A DNA stretch of 64,000 nt from Maylandia zebra (GCF_041146795.1 NC_135172.1:37185623-37249622), one strand, 5' to 3'. Shown: positions 1-13,096, counted from the stretch's first letter. Notes: generated from the letters alone by a model not told the origin. A program made the numbers and translations.

Positions 1-597
1 AAAAATAACTTTTAAATGTCATACTGGGTACAGCTTAGCTTACCAATGAGAATATGGGGAAGGAACTAGCTTTCCTCTTTCCGTAGTAATTTTAATAGAC
101 TTGCCAACATCTGTAAGCTTCACCAATTACACGAACATCTTTTTAGTTTATTTTGTACAAATACTGAAATGTAAAACTGACGTGTTAGGTTACTCTCACT
201 AGCTGTCATGTTTCTATTATGACGTTTAAAAGCCACTATGTGACCAGCTATTGGTTTTGTGGAGCCATAAGTGACATAATTTTAGACAATTATTATTATT
301 TAGACGATTGCTAAGTTACTGGCCAAGGCCTGTTCAGGGACCACCGGTCGGTAGCGAAAAACACAAAATTCCCCACTGGTTGTAATTTCACAGTTGTAAG
401 TACTTGCTGGTTGTTGCTAGGTGAAACTCATCACAAAGCGGTGCGTGATGAAAACCTTTTTGTGATCGCTCTGGTAGCTAGCAAGTTGCATGGAAGATAC
501 TCAGTTGTCTGCAAACACTTGCCAGCTATATGCTAAGTGGTAGTAAAAGTTTAAAAAGTGTGATGCAAACCAGAAGCAGAGAACATTTCACTTCAAG

Positions 598-860
598 TTA
601 ATTCCCTTCAATTTCAATTTTATTTATAGTCACCGGAAGGTTTTTTTATAGTAAAGACCCTACAATAATACAGAAAAAAACAACAATCCAACAACAAACC
701 CCTTTGAGCAAGCACTTGGCGATAGGAGCTTGCTCCTGCTGGAGGGTTCTTCCTGTTTAAAGGGAGTTCTTCCTTCCCACTGTCGCCGAGTGCTTGCTCA
801 TAGGGTATTGTCTATTTGTTGTGATTTTTTCTGTATCATTGTAGTCTTTACCTTACAATA
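598..860. repeat. Inverted duplication of an interspersed repeat
   Basis: Two copies of one repeat lie head to head. The left arm (about 645-733) contains AGCAAGCACTTGGCGA and GTAAAGACCCTACAATAATA. The right arm (about 780-856) contains the reverse complement of these with a few mismatches. Roughly 75-80 bp on each side can pair across a spacer of about 50 bp. The outer left edge holds the TTCAATTTTATTTATAG type tail, and the matching AAAATGAATTGAATTG tail is near 1272. This is a widespread fish repeat type; its class is not certain. Confidence 0.7.
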
Positions 861-870
861 TGTTGTTGGG

Positions 871-1236
871 CACGATCTGATATCGTCGTGTTGGTGTTGT
901 TCCCAGATCAACATAGTAAATGTTGTTCCAGGATCAACATTGCAAGTGACCAATCAGAATGTTGTGACGTCATACTTTTGCGACTTCAGGAAAAACCGCC
1001 GTAAAACAAAGAACTGTACTTAAGCTGCGAGAAACCGCCTCTGTCCGCCGATCAACGGACCCTGACCCTAACCCTAACCCTTTAATAAACGCTAAGCAGA
1101 ATTGATATTGTCCTTGCAACTTTGGAATTTCATAAATGCACGAATGGCTTGGCGCGCCAAAGAATAACGTCACAACAATGTGATTGGTCACTTGCAATGT
1201 TGATCAACACCAACACGATGATATCAGATCATCCGT
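871..1236. mobile_element. Foldback (MITE-like) element with telomere-like hexamers
   Basis: The ends are long imperfect inverted repeats. GATCTGATATCGTCGTGTTG at the left pairs with the copy near 1212-1232, and the similarity continues inward through GCAAGTGACCAATCA and GTTGTGACGT (about 945-975 against 1165-1195). The element interrupts the repeat that starts at about 780, whose tail resumes near 1246. Flanking GTTGTTGGG (862-870) and GTTGCTGGG (1237-1245) look like a 9-bp target duplication with one mismatch. The middle holds CCCTGA and two CCCTAA hexamers (1060-1081). No coding capacity. Confidence 0.65.
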
Positions 1237-2339
1237 GTTGCTGGGATTCAGTGCTATATACATACAGCTAAAATGAATTGAATTGAACTGAACTGAAACC
1301 ACTAGTGACCAAGGCAACCTCTAGCAAACAAAAAAATAACAAAGAGGTTTTCAGCTACACCAATTACACATTTTTCTCTAGAGACCAACAGGTTGCCAGG
1401 GGTTGGGTAACAAGTCTCTAGACCTGTGTAATAGAGGCTTAACTAGAAATCTTGGTTTGCGAGGTATATCCATAGACTGCATGGGTGCATTGCATACACA
1501 TAGATACCTGCTAATTACTACTAAGTGACACATATGAAATACTAGAATTTCTCTCACTGAAACTGGAACAGAAATGTATTGGATAAAATGAGTTTAAATA
1601 CCAACACACAGCAAATCAATTTTGACTAATTTTTGGAGGCATCAACATTGATTCAGTGACTTGAATTAGTTAAGGTAAAGCCTAGCGGACAGCTACCAAC
1701 CTGTCATGCAAAATAGCCATAAACATGTTTATTTCTAATGGAAAGTTGGGCATTGTAACTTGGAAGACAGACTCAAGCAGCGACTTCATTAACTGCAGTT
1801 TTTACCACGTCATGTTGACTTTATTTTACAGCAAGGAAGTTGCAGCTTGGTTTCTATTGATGCCATTATTTCTTGGCTGGATGCAGTGACTTCCTGAAGT
1901 TTTCGCTGGTTTCCTGCCTTATAACCTTATAATGACAGGAAGATAGGTTAAACAATTTCTTCAAGGCAGTACCGGGGGGTGAACACAGGTTTAAAACCAC
2001 AGCACAAGTTAAAAACAGAAGTGAAAATCATGAGGTTTGTCTCCTTTTTTCCTGTTAACCTTTTCAGTCCCAGAACATTTTTTGTTGTTTTGTTAATTTT
2101 CCTCTCAGCGGTTTAAAATAGCCTAAAATACACCAGTATTTTCCATTGCATTTTTCAGAGTAATCTGAACTTTCTAAACTGATGAATATGATGGAATATA
2201 TTATAATTGTCTTACACTCGCCTCAAAATTATTACAAAAGGCTATTATTTTGGAACAATTTACTAACTGTTGCTACCTATGTGACTTTTCTAGAAAGTGA
2301 ACTCTTTTTTTTTTTTTGTCAATCTGGAAGTGAAACTCC

Positions 2340-2790
2340 ACAGGTTAAGAAACACTCTCGCGAGTGTCTTTTACAACATGGTGGGATTAACCAGAGCTCT
2401 GGGAAAAAACCTACTCAAGCATGGGAAGAACATGCGGGGGCCTCACCTGGATTCAAACACAAGACAGTCTAAACATGCTGCTGTAAACAACTTCTTCAAA
2501 GGTCTACAGATATATAGGGGAAGTTGTTCAGTTGAGCTAGGTCAGTGGTTCGCAGGCTTTTGTTTGCCCTACCCTACTTCAGACTGAAAAACTTCACACT
2601 CAGCACCCCACATTTTTTATCAGTCATAGAAAATGAAGGAAAAACCCTCCAAAGTCAGCAATGTAACATCAACAAAGTCTTGTACTTCCATTGTTCAGTT
2701 TAGTTACACTCAGAGTTTTTCCCCTGGTCCTCCACACCTCACCTGCAGTGGCCCCATGACCCACAGTTTAAGAACTTCTTGGTTATTAAG
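2340..2790. repeat. Degenerate repeat remnants (SINE/LINE tail and hAT-like piece)
   Basis: About 2420-2465 contains GAAGAACATGCGGGGGCC followed by a GGATTCAAAC block, resembling the common fish repeat seen also at 8461-8790 and 46315-46590. About 2543-2785 begins with CAGTGGTTCGCAGGC and ends with CCACAGTTTAAGAACTTCT, which look like decayed hAT-type inverted ends. No target duplication is clear. Confidence 0.4.
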
Positions 2791-4989
2791 TACATTTGAT
2801 GGAATTCATGAATAGACTCATTAGTGTTCATTAAATCAAAAATGCAGGTGAAAATGGAGCAGCTGTTTCTCGGTAGGTACCTCCAATCCAATGCTTTAAG
2901 CTGCCGATATGAATACTACATAAATACAGATAAATCTATCATAGTTTGGATTGTTTCATGTTTAGCCTTTAGTACGTTGAATAACATTGCTTCTAAGGGA
3001 CTCATAATAAAAGTTGCATGTAATAAAAGAATCATTCATATAATAATAATTCATATAAATGAGTTTAAATTGCTTTGTTTTTCCTCCCTTGAACTGCACT
3101 TTAGAGCTGTTGTGGTTCTAAGAAGTAGTTGTAATGATAGGAGCTTTTATTTATCTGCGTTTAAACACCACTTTAAGTGTTGGAAATGTAGAGTCTTGTT
3201 CTGTTGCCCCGTGGCTGCTGTCAGTCAAAAGCATCACCTCCAGTCCAGACCAGCTTCCTTGGAAACTCTTGGACTATTTCTGTTTGTCTAGGGTTTTTCC
3301 AGCCTGAGGTGGCTATTTTGGTCAGATAAATACACTGTTGTTTTGGGAGCAGGGGCTGAGGAGCATGGCACAGATGAGATCACCTCTCAAGACTCCTGAA
3401 CAGCAAAACAACAGGCAGCAAGACAAGACAAGAACAGAAGTGGAAAATGAAGGCTTGGGAAATTATTGACATCCCCTCCTGGCTTCAGGTTTGCCTGAGG
3501 TGAGGAATCGGGAAAGAACCTGCCCCGCAGTCTCCTCACTGAAGAAGTCATTGAAGAAGTATTTGCAATCACTGAACATATTGCTTTGTGAAACTAAAGA
3601 GAGGGAGATGTGTTTGATAGGTGTCGACAATATTTTAAGGTCTTTACCACAAAGCTGATGACTATATTTTGTTATGTGAGTAGTTTGTGTGTGTGTGGCT
3701 TTGAGGGCCATGGGAAAATACTGCTCACTACTTTAGAGGAGTTTCTTTCCCCTTGAGAAGGTGGGAGTGTACTGAAGTCTGCTTCGTGTTTGCAGAAATG
3801 TTTCGTGCGGCCTCACTGTCTGTCTGTCTGTGAGCATGTCTGTGTTGTGACAATGGCAATGACTTGTGCCCCAGATATCATCTCATCATGGCTACAAATG
3901 AGAGTGTGGTGGTGTGTGGGTGTGTGTTGTTATGTACACTCATGTCTGCTTGTATGAAAGAGAGTTTATTGCCAAGTGGTTGTCTGCGGTTCCAGCCAGG
4001 TGTGGCAGTAGACGGACGGGTGTTTAGCTTTGCTGCCAGGTACTACACCTATGTGGACAAAAACAGCTGAACACAGTTTAGTGTGTGTGTGTGTGTGTGT
4101 TTTCATTACATTACATTACAAAAGATTCTAGAAAGCCGCCCACTTTCCCTAGTAAAAAGAAAGAAGACATTATTATGTCACAGACCAAGGAAAGTACCAA
4201 GTGATAGAGGAGTTCTCCATTTTCTTTCCTTTCTTAATCATGTAATTACTCTCAGATATTTTTTCTGTTGGCCTCTAAACAAAGGGTGTGTTTTCTCCAT
4301 GTTTGCTCAGTTAATTGGTGGCTCTAAATCATGGACTCCCAAAGTGTGGCTGTGCCCACAACGGTCCACTCCTGGGAAGATTATCGCATTTAATACGCCC
4401 ACGAGTGCGGCAAAGAAAGAAAGTGCATGTCATACTATGAAAGCGCAGAATGAGACAAGGATTTCTTTATAAAATTGAATTGTACCAATGTGACCGTCTT
4501 AATCATTTTGAACTTTGACATATACGTCAAAGAATGTACCAGCCACTGCACTTATGGTTAAACCAGTTCAGAAATTCATTTATCATCATGAACCACCAAT
4601 TTATGAGCAGAAAAACCAAAGTACACTCCAAGATTCAGTTGCTGCACCTTCAGCAGCAATAGCTCAAAGTAACTGTTTTCTGTATGACTTTATCAGTCTC
4701 CCACATCATTGGGGAGTAATTTAGGCTCACTCTTCTTTATAATGTTGATTCACTTCATTGAGGTTTGCAGTCATTTGTTTATGCAAAAGTCATAATATCT
4801 CACCACACTACTTCTATTAAGCTGAGGTCTAAACTTTGCAATACCTTGTTTCTTTTCTTTTCCTGTCATTGTGTTGCAGATTTGCTGCCGCGCCCGGCTT
4901 CAGTCTTTCCAACTGTCATGAACTTTAAGATTTAACTTAGAGTCTGAGATGTAGCTCTTGAGGGGTTTTTTTTTTCACCCCAGTCCTGA

Positions 4990-5173
4990 GGCTGTGGCAT
5001 TGTGTTAACACACACCTGAATCCTCTAGACCAGCAAACTGCTTTTATAGAGCTTTTCACACTTGTCAATGATCAGTTGATCAAATGGATTTGATTATCAG
5101 CACCTGGCTGCTACTTACTCTCTAATTTCCCACTGAAGAAATAAGAGAGTACTTAGTGCATGAAAACTTTCTT
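4990..5173 (-). mobile_element. Tc1-like element, solitary 5' end
   Basis: Read on the minus strand this is the 5' non-coding end of the same Tc1-like family as the element at 17202-18006. Shared blocks are AGTAGCAGCCAGGTGCTGAT, AATCAAATCCATTTGAT, CAAGTGTGAAAAGCTCTA and the TTAACACAATGCCAC block around the transposase start codon. The similarity stops just after that start codon, so only the end survives. Confidence 0.65.
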
Positions 5174-6659
5174 TTCACATGACTTTACTTATAAAGTATA
5201 TGTGCATTTTTTCTGCACAGCTGTAAGTCATATGCTGCCTGGCATGCAGCGATAGAAAACATATATCCCAATGGAGGAAAACGCTCCAGCTGTGAACCTT
5301 AAATGAGTGTGGGTATACATTTGTCTGCCTAAATATTATGTTAAATATAATATAGCATAATAACTGAAATAAAAGGTACGCAACATGACCATGTGATATA
5401 TAACTTAAAGCATCTGTGCTCCCTCTTGATATATGTCTTGTAGTTTCCTGCACAGGAGGTCAGATTAGGCAGAAAAGCGTGCTGGCTTTCATCCTGCAAA
5501 ATGTGACCAGTTACTGTTATCATACCATAAGTATTGGGACATATTAACTGGCATACTAAATAAAAGAGTGCTATTTTATGTAGCTGTGGTGCTGCAAAGA
5601 GTAAGGGTTCTTCTTGCACCGCTGGCTGTGCCTATAAGAGTGTGTGTATCTATATGCAGGCGAGAGAAAGATAAAAATGCTTCAGAGTAATTACATTTTA
5701 AGAAAGTCTACAGAATGTCTACTCCCTGTTATCAACACAAGTTAATGTTATTATTTTAGACTTATTATAATTTAATGATTAAAAAAAGAAAAGAAAAAAA
5801 CAGCACACACGTGTTTTTAAGGTGTGTGCACCCTCGTGCATCTGGGGCTCCTTAAAGATTGTGTGGGCGGGCATAGTTATGCGCTAAAAATGAGGTCATC
5901 ATTGCTGTTGATATATGTGACACACGCTGTTACTTACACTCTTGTGATTTCACCAACGTCTCCTCTGACAGCATGAATAATGCATGTCCTCACCGAAAGA
6001 TGACATCTCCCACTTTCCCCTCCCTCTCATGTGCTGTTTCATAAAGTTTACTTCATCATTACTGACCCATGTCAGCCTGAAATGTGGAGTGTTTGTGTGT
6101 AAGTTTGCCCCACTTTTATTTCGAGCTTCTGTGCCCATTATCTTGCCATCTTTTATCCAGTTCAACAAGTTTGCTGTCAGAGGTTTATGAAATTGCACAA
6201 CAGGAAGTGAAGAAGAACGCGTGCATGTGTCTGACTGAGTGCGAGGGTTTTTTTTTAAGGCTATGCCACACCCTAGTTTTAAGAAACAATTGACACATGG
6301 TGATCAGCTCACTTGTGACACATTGAGTAACCGTTTCGTCTTAACACAGATGTCAAAATGACTCACCTCAAAAAATATTTCTGTGTTTCATTTGAGTTGA
6401 GACAAGTGTTGATACCTGCTGTAAAACTACATTTTTGGTATTTCAGAGACGTATGCAGTGATTTGCTTGCAGTCTTAGCAAATCTAACTGAACACCAGAG
6501 ATTAATAGTCATGGATGGGCAGCACATCCTGCTCTCGATGTGCTTTTGACAGCCGAGCTCAGGCATTATTGTCCCTCGAGAAGCTCAAAGCCAAGCCACA
6601 GGATGACATCTTCAAAAAGCGAGGTCACCATGGTCAGACCAGAATGGGCAAGAGGAAAA

Positions 6660-6850
6660 AGGGAAGAGTGAAGGAGGGATGAGGAAAGGGGGTGGGAGAG
6701 ATGGGAGTGGAAGGGTTGGGGTGATGGGTTAGGGAACGGAGGACAGCCGTTACTGTCAGCATCCATCAGGGAGCCAAGGGGTGACATGGGAGCAGGCAAA
6801 AGAGGAAGAATAAACGGAGGAGGAGGAGGAGGGGGGTAGAGGTCGGGGCA
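6660..6850 (+). repeat. Purine-rich, G-run tract
   Basis: A nearly uninterrupted A/G-rich stretch on the plus strand. Bases 6688-6715 contain four runs of at least three G with loops of 1-7 bases, a canonical G-quadruplex pattern. A second cluster of GGA triplets lies at about 6815-6850. No gene is recognised around it. Confidence 0.6.
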
Positions 6851-8460
6851 GGGAGTCGGCCTTCGACTAGTCATCCCTCAGCTCTTGGAGCAGCCTTGTT
6901 TGTTCTGCCCTTACCATCTGTTCACAGTGCAGATGTGCAGCCCTCCAGCTGCTGGATTTATCAAGATATTCTTCACAGGGCCATGATAGTTTTGTTTCGC
7001 ATCCAAATGCATTTAACTAGAAATAATTCAGACACGCTACTGATGTTAACTGGCAACATACCATTTATAGTTGGGAGAGTAGAAAATCAGAATAAGTGAA
7101 AAATAAAGCAACCAATTCAGGCGATTTTGTGGGAGACATGCAATAGCTGGGCTGATTGCTTAATGAGTATAAAAACCAGACTGATTTTTAACACTATCTG
7201 CGCCAAACATTCCAGCAATCATTGTTTTCAGATTGTTTTGATATCACGTGATCTTTTCCCCCTACAAGTTATATTTGCACCACCATCTTTGCTGCTGAAG
7301 ATTTCTCCCTTATTTAAGGATTTTTTCAGTCTCCCATGGTATCAACTTTCTCATGCAAGTGTCAGTGAGATAAGCATATTTGTATTAACCGCTCATTAAT
7401 ATCTAGATTAAAGAAGACATTATCTGTTGGTCACTTTATGACTCAAATATTGTGACGGTAAATACTTAACAAGCCCACTAAACAAATCAGATCAGTCTTA
7501 CTAGTAATATTATCTAGAATCTAGATAATGCACTTACTGTACATGTAACACACAACAAATACAGTGGTGCACATTTTAAAAAAAAAACAACACAACTTAG
7601 GCTATTCAGTTCAGAAATTAAAACTAATTAATAGTAATAAAGCCTGATCTGAAGGTTATTTCAAACTCTCAGGGCTCACAGGGAGAACGCCTGATTGGCT
7701 TTATGTGCCTGACAAACAGTTAAGGATAGATTTCATTTTCATTTTAAACAGAATAGAAGAAAGAACGACTAGATCCCTTCCATGATTTCTGCAATACTAC
7801 CTCACAGAACCGCGATCAGCTTAAATGCTAGAAAACTGACAAAAAGTGAGAGCAAGTGGCCGGATTCAGCAAACATGAGTGTCGTCAGAGACGTGTTGTG
7901 TGTTTTAAAAATAGACAGAAGCAGCAATGTGTATAGTGAAAACAGAGGACTCAGCATAACCCCTTCAGGTGCATAACGGCTCAGAGGGCTGATTTAGAAA
8001 GGTATTCACCAGTGAAAACAAAAGATAAGCTATTTAAACCAGTCCTGATAAAGATATGCTGTCACTACATGATTAATAAACCATTGAATGGACACCAGTT
8101 TTTGGTTTTCACTTCTTTAAAAATAGAATAAACTCTTGTCTGTCATTTGGACAGCTGTACTTGATGATGGAGTGTTTAAGGAAAGTTTTTTGTCTTGTTT
8201 TTTACTGTTGACAGCAGTCAGCAGACTTTTAGGTGATTTTTTTAAGGTTTAAACTGCCAGTTCCTAAATCTAATCTCTGCGTCCAAAATCAAATTAAGCT
8301 CTGTTAGTTATTTTTGGGGAGTTAAAACCAGTACTGTCAGTTTTTTTGAGAAAAAAGCAAAGTACTTTTATAAAATGGAATATTTTTAAGAACTTCCACC
8401 AGTAGATTTTAAAGGGAAACCCCTGCATGACTGGTTATTTAATGTCAGGTGCAATATTAA

Positions 8461-8790
8461 TCCATTGACTTTCTTAACTGCTTATCCAATTCAGGGTTGC
8501 AGGAGAACTGCAGCCTGTCCTAGCTGCCATAGAGCAAGGGGTGGCGTACACTCTGGACAGGTCAGTGTACAGCAGGGTTAATACAAAGAGACATGCTCGC
8601 ATTCACACTTGTGATCAATTTAGGATCATCAGCTAGTCTAACATGCATGTCTTTGGGCTGTGGGAGGAAGCAGGAGTTCCCGGAGAGAACCCATGCAGCC
8701 ATCCAACTCTGGATTCAAAGCAGCAACTGTGTGCCTGTGAGGTGTCCGTGCTCTCCACTGCATCGCCATGCCACCCTGCAGTGTCGCAAG
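8461..8790. repeat. Degenerate fish interspersed repeat
   Basis: Contains CTGCTTATCCAATTCAGGGT, ACATGCATGTCTTTGGGCTG and GTGGGAGGAAGCAGGAGTTC blocks in the order found in a very common teleost interspersed repeat. Related blocks in the opposite orientation occur at 46315-46590. The copy is diverged and has no coding capacity. The parent family (L2-like LINE or a SINE sharing its tail) cannot be decided by eye. Confidence 0.65.
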
Positions 8791-11700
8791 AAAATTATCC
8801 TTTCCATTCTACTTTGAATCCCTCCCCTTTTTAAAATCTACTCCACCTCACTCTCAATAATAACATGCTCAGGTTGACTTGGATAATAAGCTGCAGTCCG
8901 ACTGTGGAGACATTGTCTGCCCAATTTTCAGACCCTAAAGGGGAAAAAACATGTTTTGTTGCTTCTGGCCACTTCTGAAGGGCTGCAGCCCAGACATAAA
9001 CATCGATGTGGCCGGGCAGAGGAAGCTCTGAGGCCGCCGCTGCTGCTGCGGATGAAGGTTGGCAGCCAGACGGAGACACTCAGGTGCAAACTCACCAAAT
9101 TTAAAACACGCTCTGGAAACAGAGTCATTTTGTTGGGGAGCTGTCATTTGGCATGCCAACACTTGAAAAGTGAATCTGTAGCGAGCACACTGGGTGTAGG
9201 GATTTCAAACCTTTTCATATCAAAGTCTCTTCACCTCCACCCACAGCTCACCCTTTGCCAAAAGGAAAAAAAAACTGATTCGGATTATACCATGGACCCT
9301 GTTTAATTAGATTTTTTAAAAATGATCCTTTGGAAATACATCTGAGAAGGTTGTTGTTGTTGTTAAATATAAATTGGCAGAGAATTATATAAGTGTCATC
9401 TGATGCCAGCAGACTGAAGAACAAGCACCATCAAGAGAATAGTCCACATATTTACATATTTTGCTTAGGCATTAAGACATGCTTATACTGAATCTGGAAT
9501 CCTGATATTCAACCCTGGGCCCCCTGGGGTCTCCTGCACCCTGCTGTGATGAAATATTTGTCAGCGTATGTGGGTGACCAGATAATCAGTGTATGTTTTC
9601 AAACAGGAGCTAAGCTGGTTTGCTTAGCTTTGCATAAATATTGGAAACGAGAAGCTTGATTGTGTCTGAAGGTAACAAGATCCACCCACGAGCGAGGCAC
9701 TTTAATTAATACGTTGCATCAAATATTACCTTTGAAAGATAAGAAGACTGTTGACCAGCTGAAAAAAGTGCAATAAGGAAATAAGCTACATGCTGGGTTA
9801 AATACACACTTAAGATTCCTGTAGACACACTTAGCAAAGCTTTAAGTCTTTGTTCTGCCATTCATCTTGATAACATCACACTGTCAAGGAGACCATTCAG
9901 AAACAGTAGGTTCATTCTGTTCTGACAGACGATACTGATAGAGTGGTTCTGTTTAAACAAAGTTGGTACAGAGCAAAAAGATACGAGAGAGACAACCAGT
10001 CTGTAACAGACAGGGCTGATAGACAGACACACACAGGGAGAACGAGACAGACGAGTCCTTAAGCACAGAAGCTACCGCTTCACGAGGCAGGGCGTGTAAG
10101 ACAGGGAGTGCCCCGAAACACACACACACACATGCACACCAGACAAAAACAAATGTGAAAGTACAGGGTAGAAACGGTACAACAAACACTGACTGCAGTC
10201 ACATGTGTGTTTACGCAGTTGAAAGAGGACGTTAGACTTTGCTGAGGTAGTAAACGGAGTGTCTGCACAGTTCACTGGAAAATCAAATCAATAAAAATAT
10301 TGTTGCTGCCATATTAACAACTTGTTTTTAATGTGTGCATGCATTCACGTGTCTATGTGTGTGTGTGTTTTACTATCTATTATAATCATGAAGACACTGC
10401 AGCTCAGAAAGTTCTTTCAGTGGCAATAACGTGTATTTAATATTCTCTTTGTATTTAAACAGTTTTTTTTATTAGTGTTGTCTTGTGTTGTTTTCATTTA
10501 ACACAAAAGCGATTTCCTCCCCGAGATTTTGCCAAAATTACAGGAAAGTCTAACAGGACAGGAAACACAAGCAGTCCGGTGGACAGACAGGTTTCCCAAG
10601 TACTTGAAAACAAAACACAGACAATGAGTGTCTGTTGTAAGCTGCCACATTTCAAAACCCGTCTTCCTGATCCAGAGTTGCTCTACTGTACTTACAGTAT
10701 ATTTGCTCACACACACCGTTTTCCTGAGCAATGTAAACGTATTACTGACATTTTGGGCGTGCTCACTTTCAGTTTTAGTTTGAAATAAAGCGGTTTAGGA
10801 GCTCCGTCTTCTTGTGGTTGGCCTCACTGATCATCCACCCACTCATATTTAATACACCTGCTGGACTTGTGTGTTGTGTTCCCAGGACTAAAGTGTATCG
10901 GTGTATCATTCCCGATCGAGTTATAGTGAAAGCTATAAATATAGATGGAATAAATAAGAATTTCCGTTAACTTGAGTGTTTTTATATTTATAGGTTTTGG
11001 TATGGGTAAGCTGATGCGAGGAAACTGACTGTGATGAAGCAGAAATTGAAGTAAGTAGGAGGAAGCTTTCACAACTGATGTTCAAGCAATGCTAACTAAC
11101 AGGAATCTGCAGCATTTCTTGTGTCTGTTGTGGTCTTGTGATCCACATCTGTCATAACAAAGTAAACATTCACAGGTTTCATATTCCAAGAAGCTTATCT
11201 TGTGAAAGTTTCCTTTCTTCCCACATTTTTTGTTTCTTTTGCTTTTTTCTGTTTCAGGAACACGCTTCTTTTTCCACAAAGTCCATAAACTGAAACTACA
11301 CAGTGTCAAACACATATAAACAGTGTGAGTACTGAAGTGTGCAAACACACACTACTATGTGGTAAATATGGGCTGATTGTTGGACGGCAGAGCAGCTCTG
11401 AGTCTTAGGCTTACTGAGATAGTTTCAGTAAGCCTGCTTGCTGACCTCAGTTCTCCTGGTTCCAGAGAAATGCACACTTCTTTGAAATCCTCCCCCACAC
11501 TCGTGTTTTCACACTTAATGACAGAAGCATCAACCACATTTCCCCTGAAGCCAGCACAAAGACTGGAATGGGTTGACCTTTGTAAAAACTGACTCTGGGA
11601 GACTGACAAAAGAGGGCTTCAGTACAAAAGTATAGCCACATGTGGCCGGACAGTTTCTGTGTTTCTTGATGTTCCCTGATATGCAGATACTGCTGGCCTT

Positions 11701-13096
11701 TGATGCTGGTCAAGTGATAATGAGGGGAATTACAGAATTTTTGGGTCACTGAAACTTCAGTTACACAGACAAACAAACATGTTTGTCTGTGTAACCGTAG
11801 TAAGTGCCAGCTCTTTGTAGAAACATCAGATTGTTGCGACATGATGCAGCTCATAAAAAGATTCAGTCTCAATCTCTAACATCAATTTATTAGCATTGTT
11901 TTCCAGGTCGTAACTTTTGTGCTGATAACACTTTATGACGCGCAGCTTTATACCCTATTTATTTCCACGTGTGTCAAGCTTATTGTGTTGTGTCACTGCA
12001 CTAATCCCCTCCCGAGGGACTGAGTGAATGTCCCCAGATCAGCAGGATGGGATCCTTGACTTTGGAGAGGAGTGCAGAACACTTCGGAGAACCTCTCCAT
12101 ATTGTTCTGTACGTAAGGTCTTCTGCTCCAAAACAGCCGAGAGCGGCACTGAGCTGTGATGAGGGTAGGTCATGGGCCTTCTGCTGTGTCATTGGGTCAG
12201 ACATGCAGTTGCATTTTGGTTATATTCTGCTCATATTTGTCTTTGATCCGTCTGAAATAATGAGCAGCAATGCAGAGGCAAGTCTGCACAAAGGCATCTA
12301 TCTCAGAGGTGAGCTCGTATCTGCTTGTTTCTCTAAATTGATTTTAAGTGTCACAGATTTATTAAACAAGGCCCAGACAGGAAGAAGAGGGGAAATGGAT
12401 CCTGGCAGCCTGGCAAAGCATTACGAGTACTGCAGTACTGTTCAGAAAGCATACATAAAAGTTAAGAAGAATGGCTTTGAGGATAACACTAACTTAAAAA
12501 CAAGTCCACAAGTGATTGCATGGATTAAACAATATCACTGTTTGTTTCTTGTTTTTGTTATTTACCCATCTCCTTTGCTTCTAAGAAGATCAGACTGAGC
12601 CAGCATCAATACGAATCTAAAAATATGAGCGACCAAACAACTCCCACTTCCCACTTTACTGAGGTGACCTTTTGCACTCCTCTTTTCCACCCATAATAAG
12701 TCTTTCACTGCCTATAAATCAACCAAGCCACCTAAAATGATTGCTCCTTAGTCTTGTTTTGGCTCTGGGCAACCCATACTCCCAAATCAGTTCCATTTTA
12801 TTAGATGTTAAAAATGTAGTTTATTAATCCAAAGAGCCGATATAGCTCTGAGGCAACTGTTAGACATGATCGAAATGGTGATTCGTGACGGGAGAAACTG
12901 TAGTTAACATCCCTTAGTTTGAAATGTGAAAAATATTGTATCCTCTTGTAGGAGCAAAGCCTGTGTGAGGCTTGCTTAAGTACTTTGACTTTTCTTTTAA
13001 CTGACTTCTGTGCCTGTGCTGTTTTTTGTTTGCTGCTATCGCCCCCTGCTGGTCACTGTTGGTACAGAATGTACATTTGGCACTTGCAGATAACAG

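Noticed and set aside
1060-1081. True interstitial telomere or chromosome end
   Set aside because: Fewer than four hexamers, located inside a foldback element; far too short for a telomeric array.
8956-9306. 116-codon plus-strand frame
   Set aside because: No domain, and no flanking splice signals that connect it to another coding block.
12047-12598. 183-codon plus-strand open frame
   Set aside because: No recognisable domain, no convincing splice sites, and composition like the surrounding non-coding DNA.
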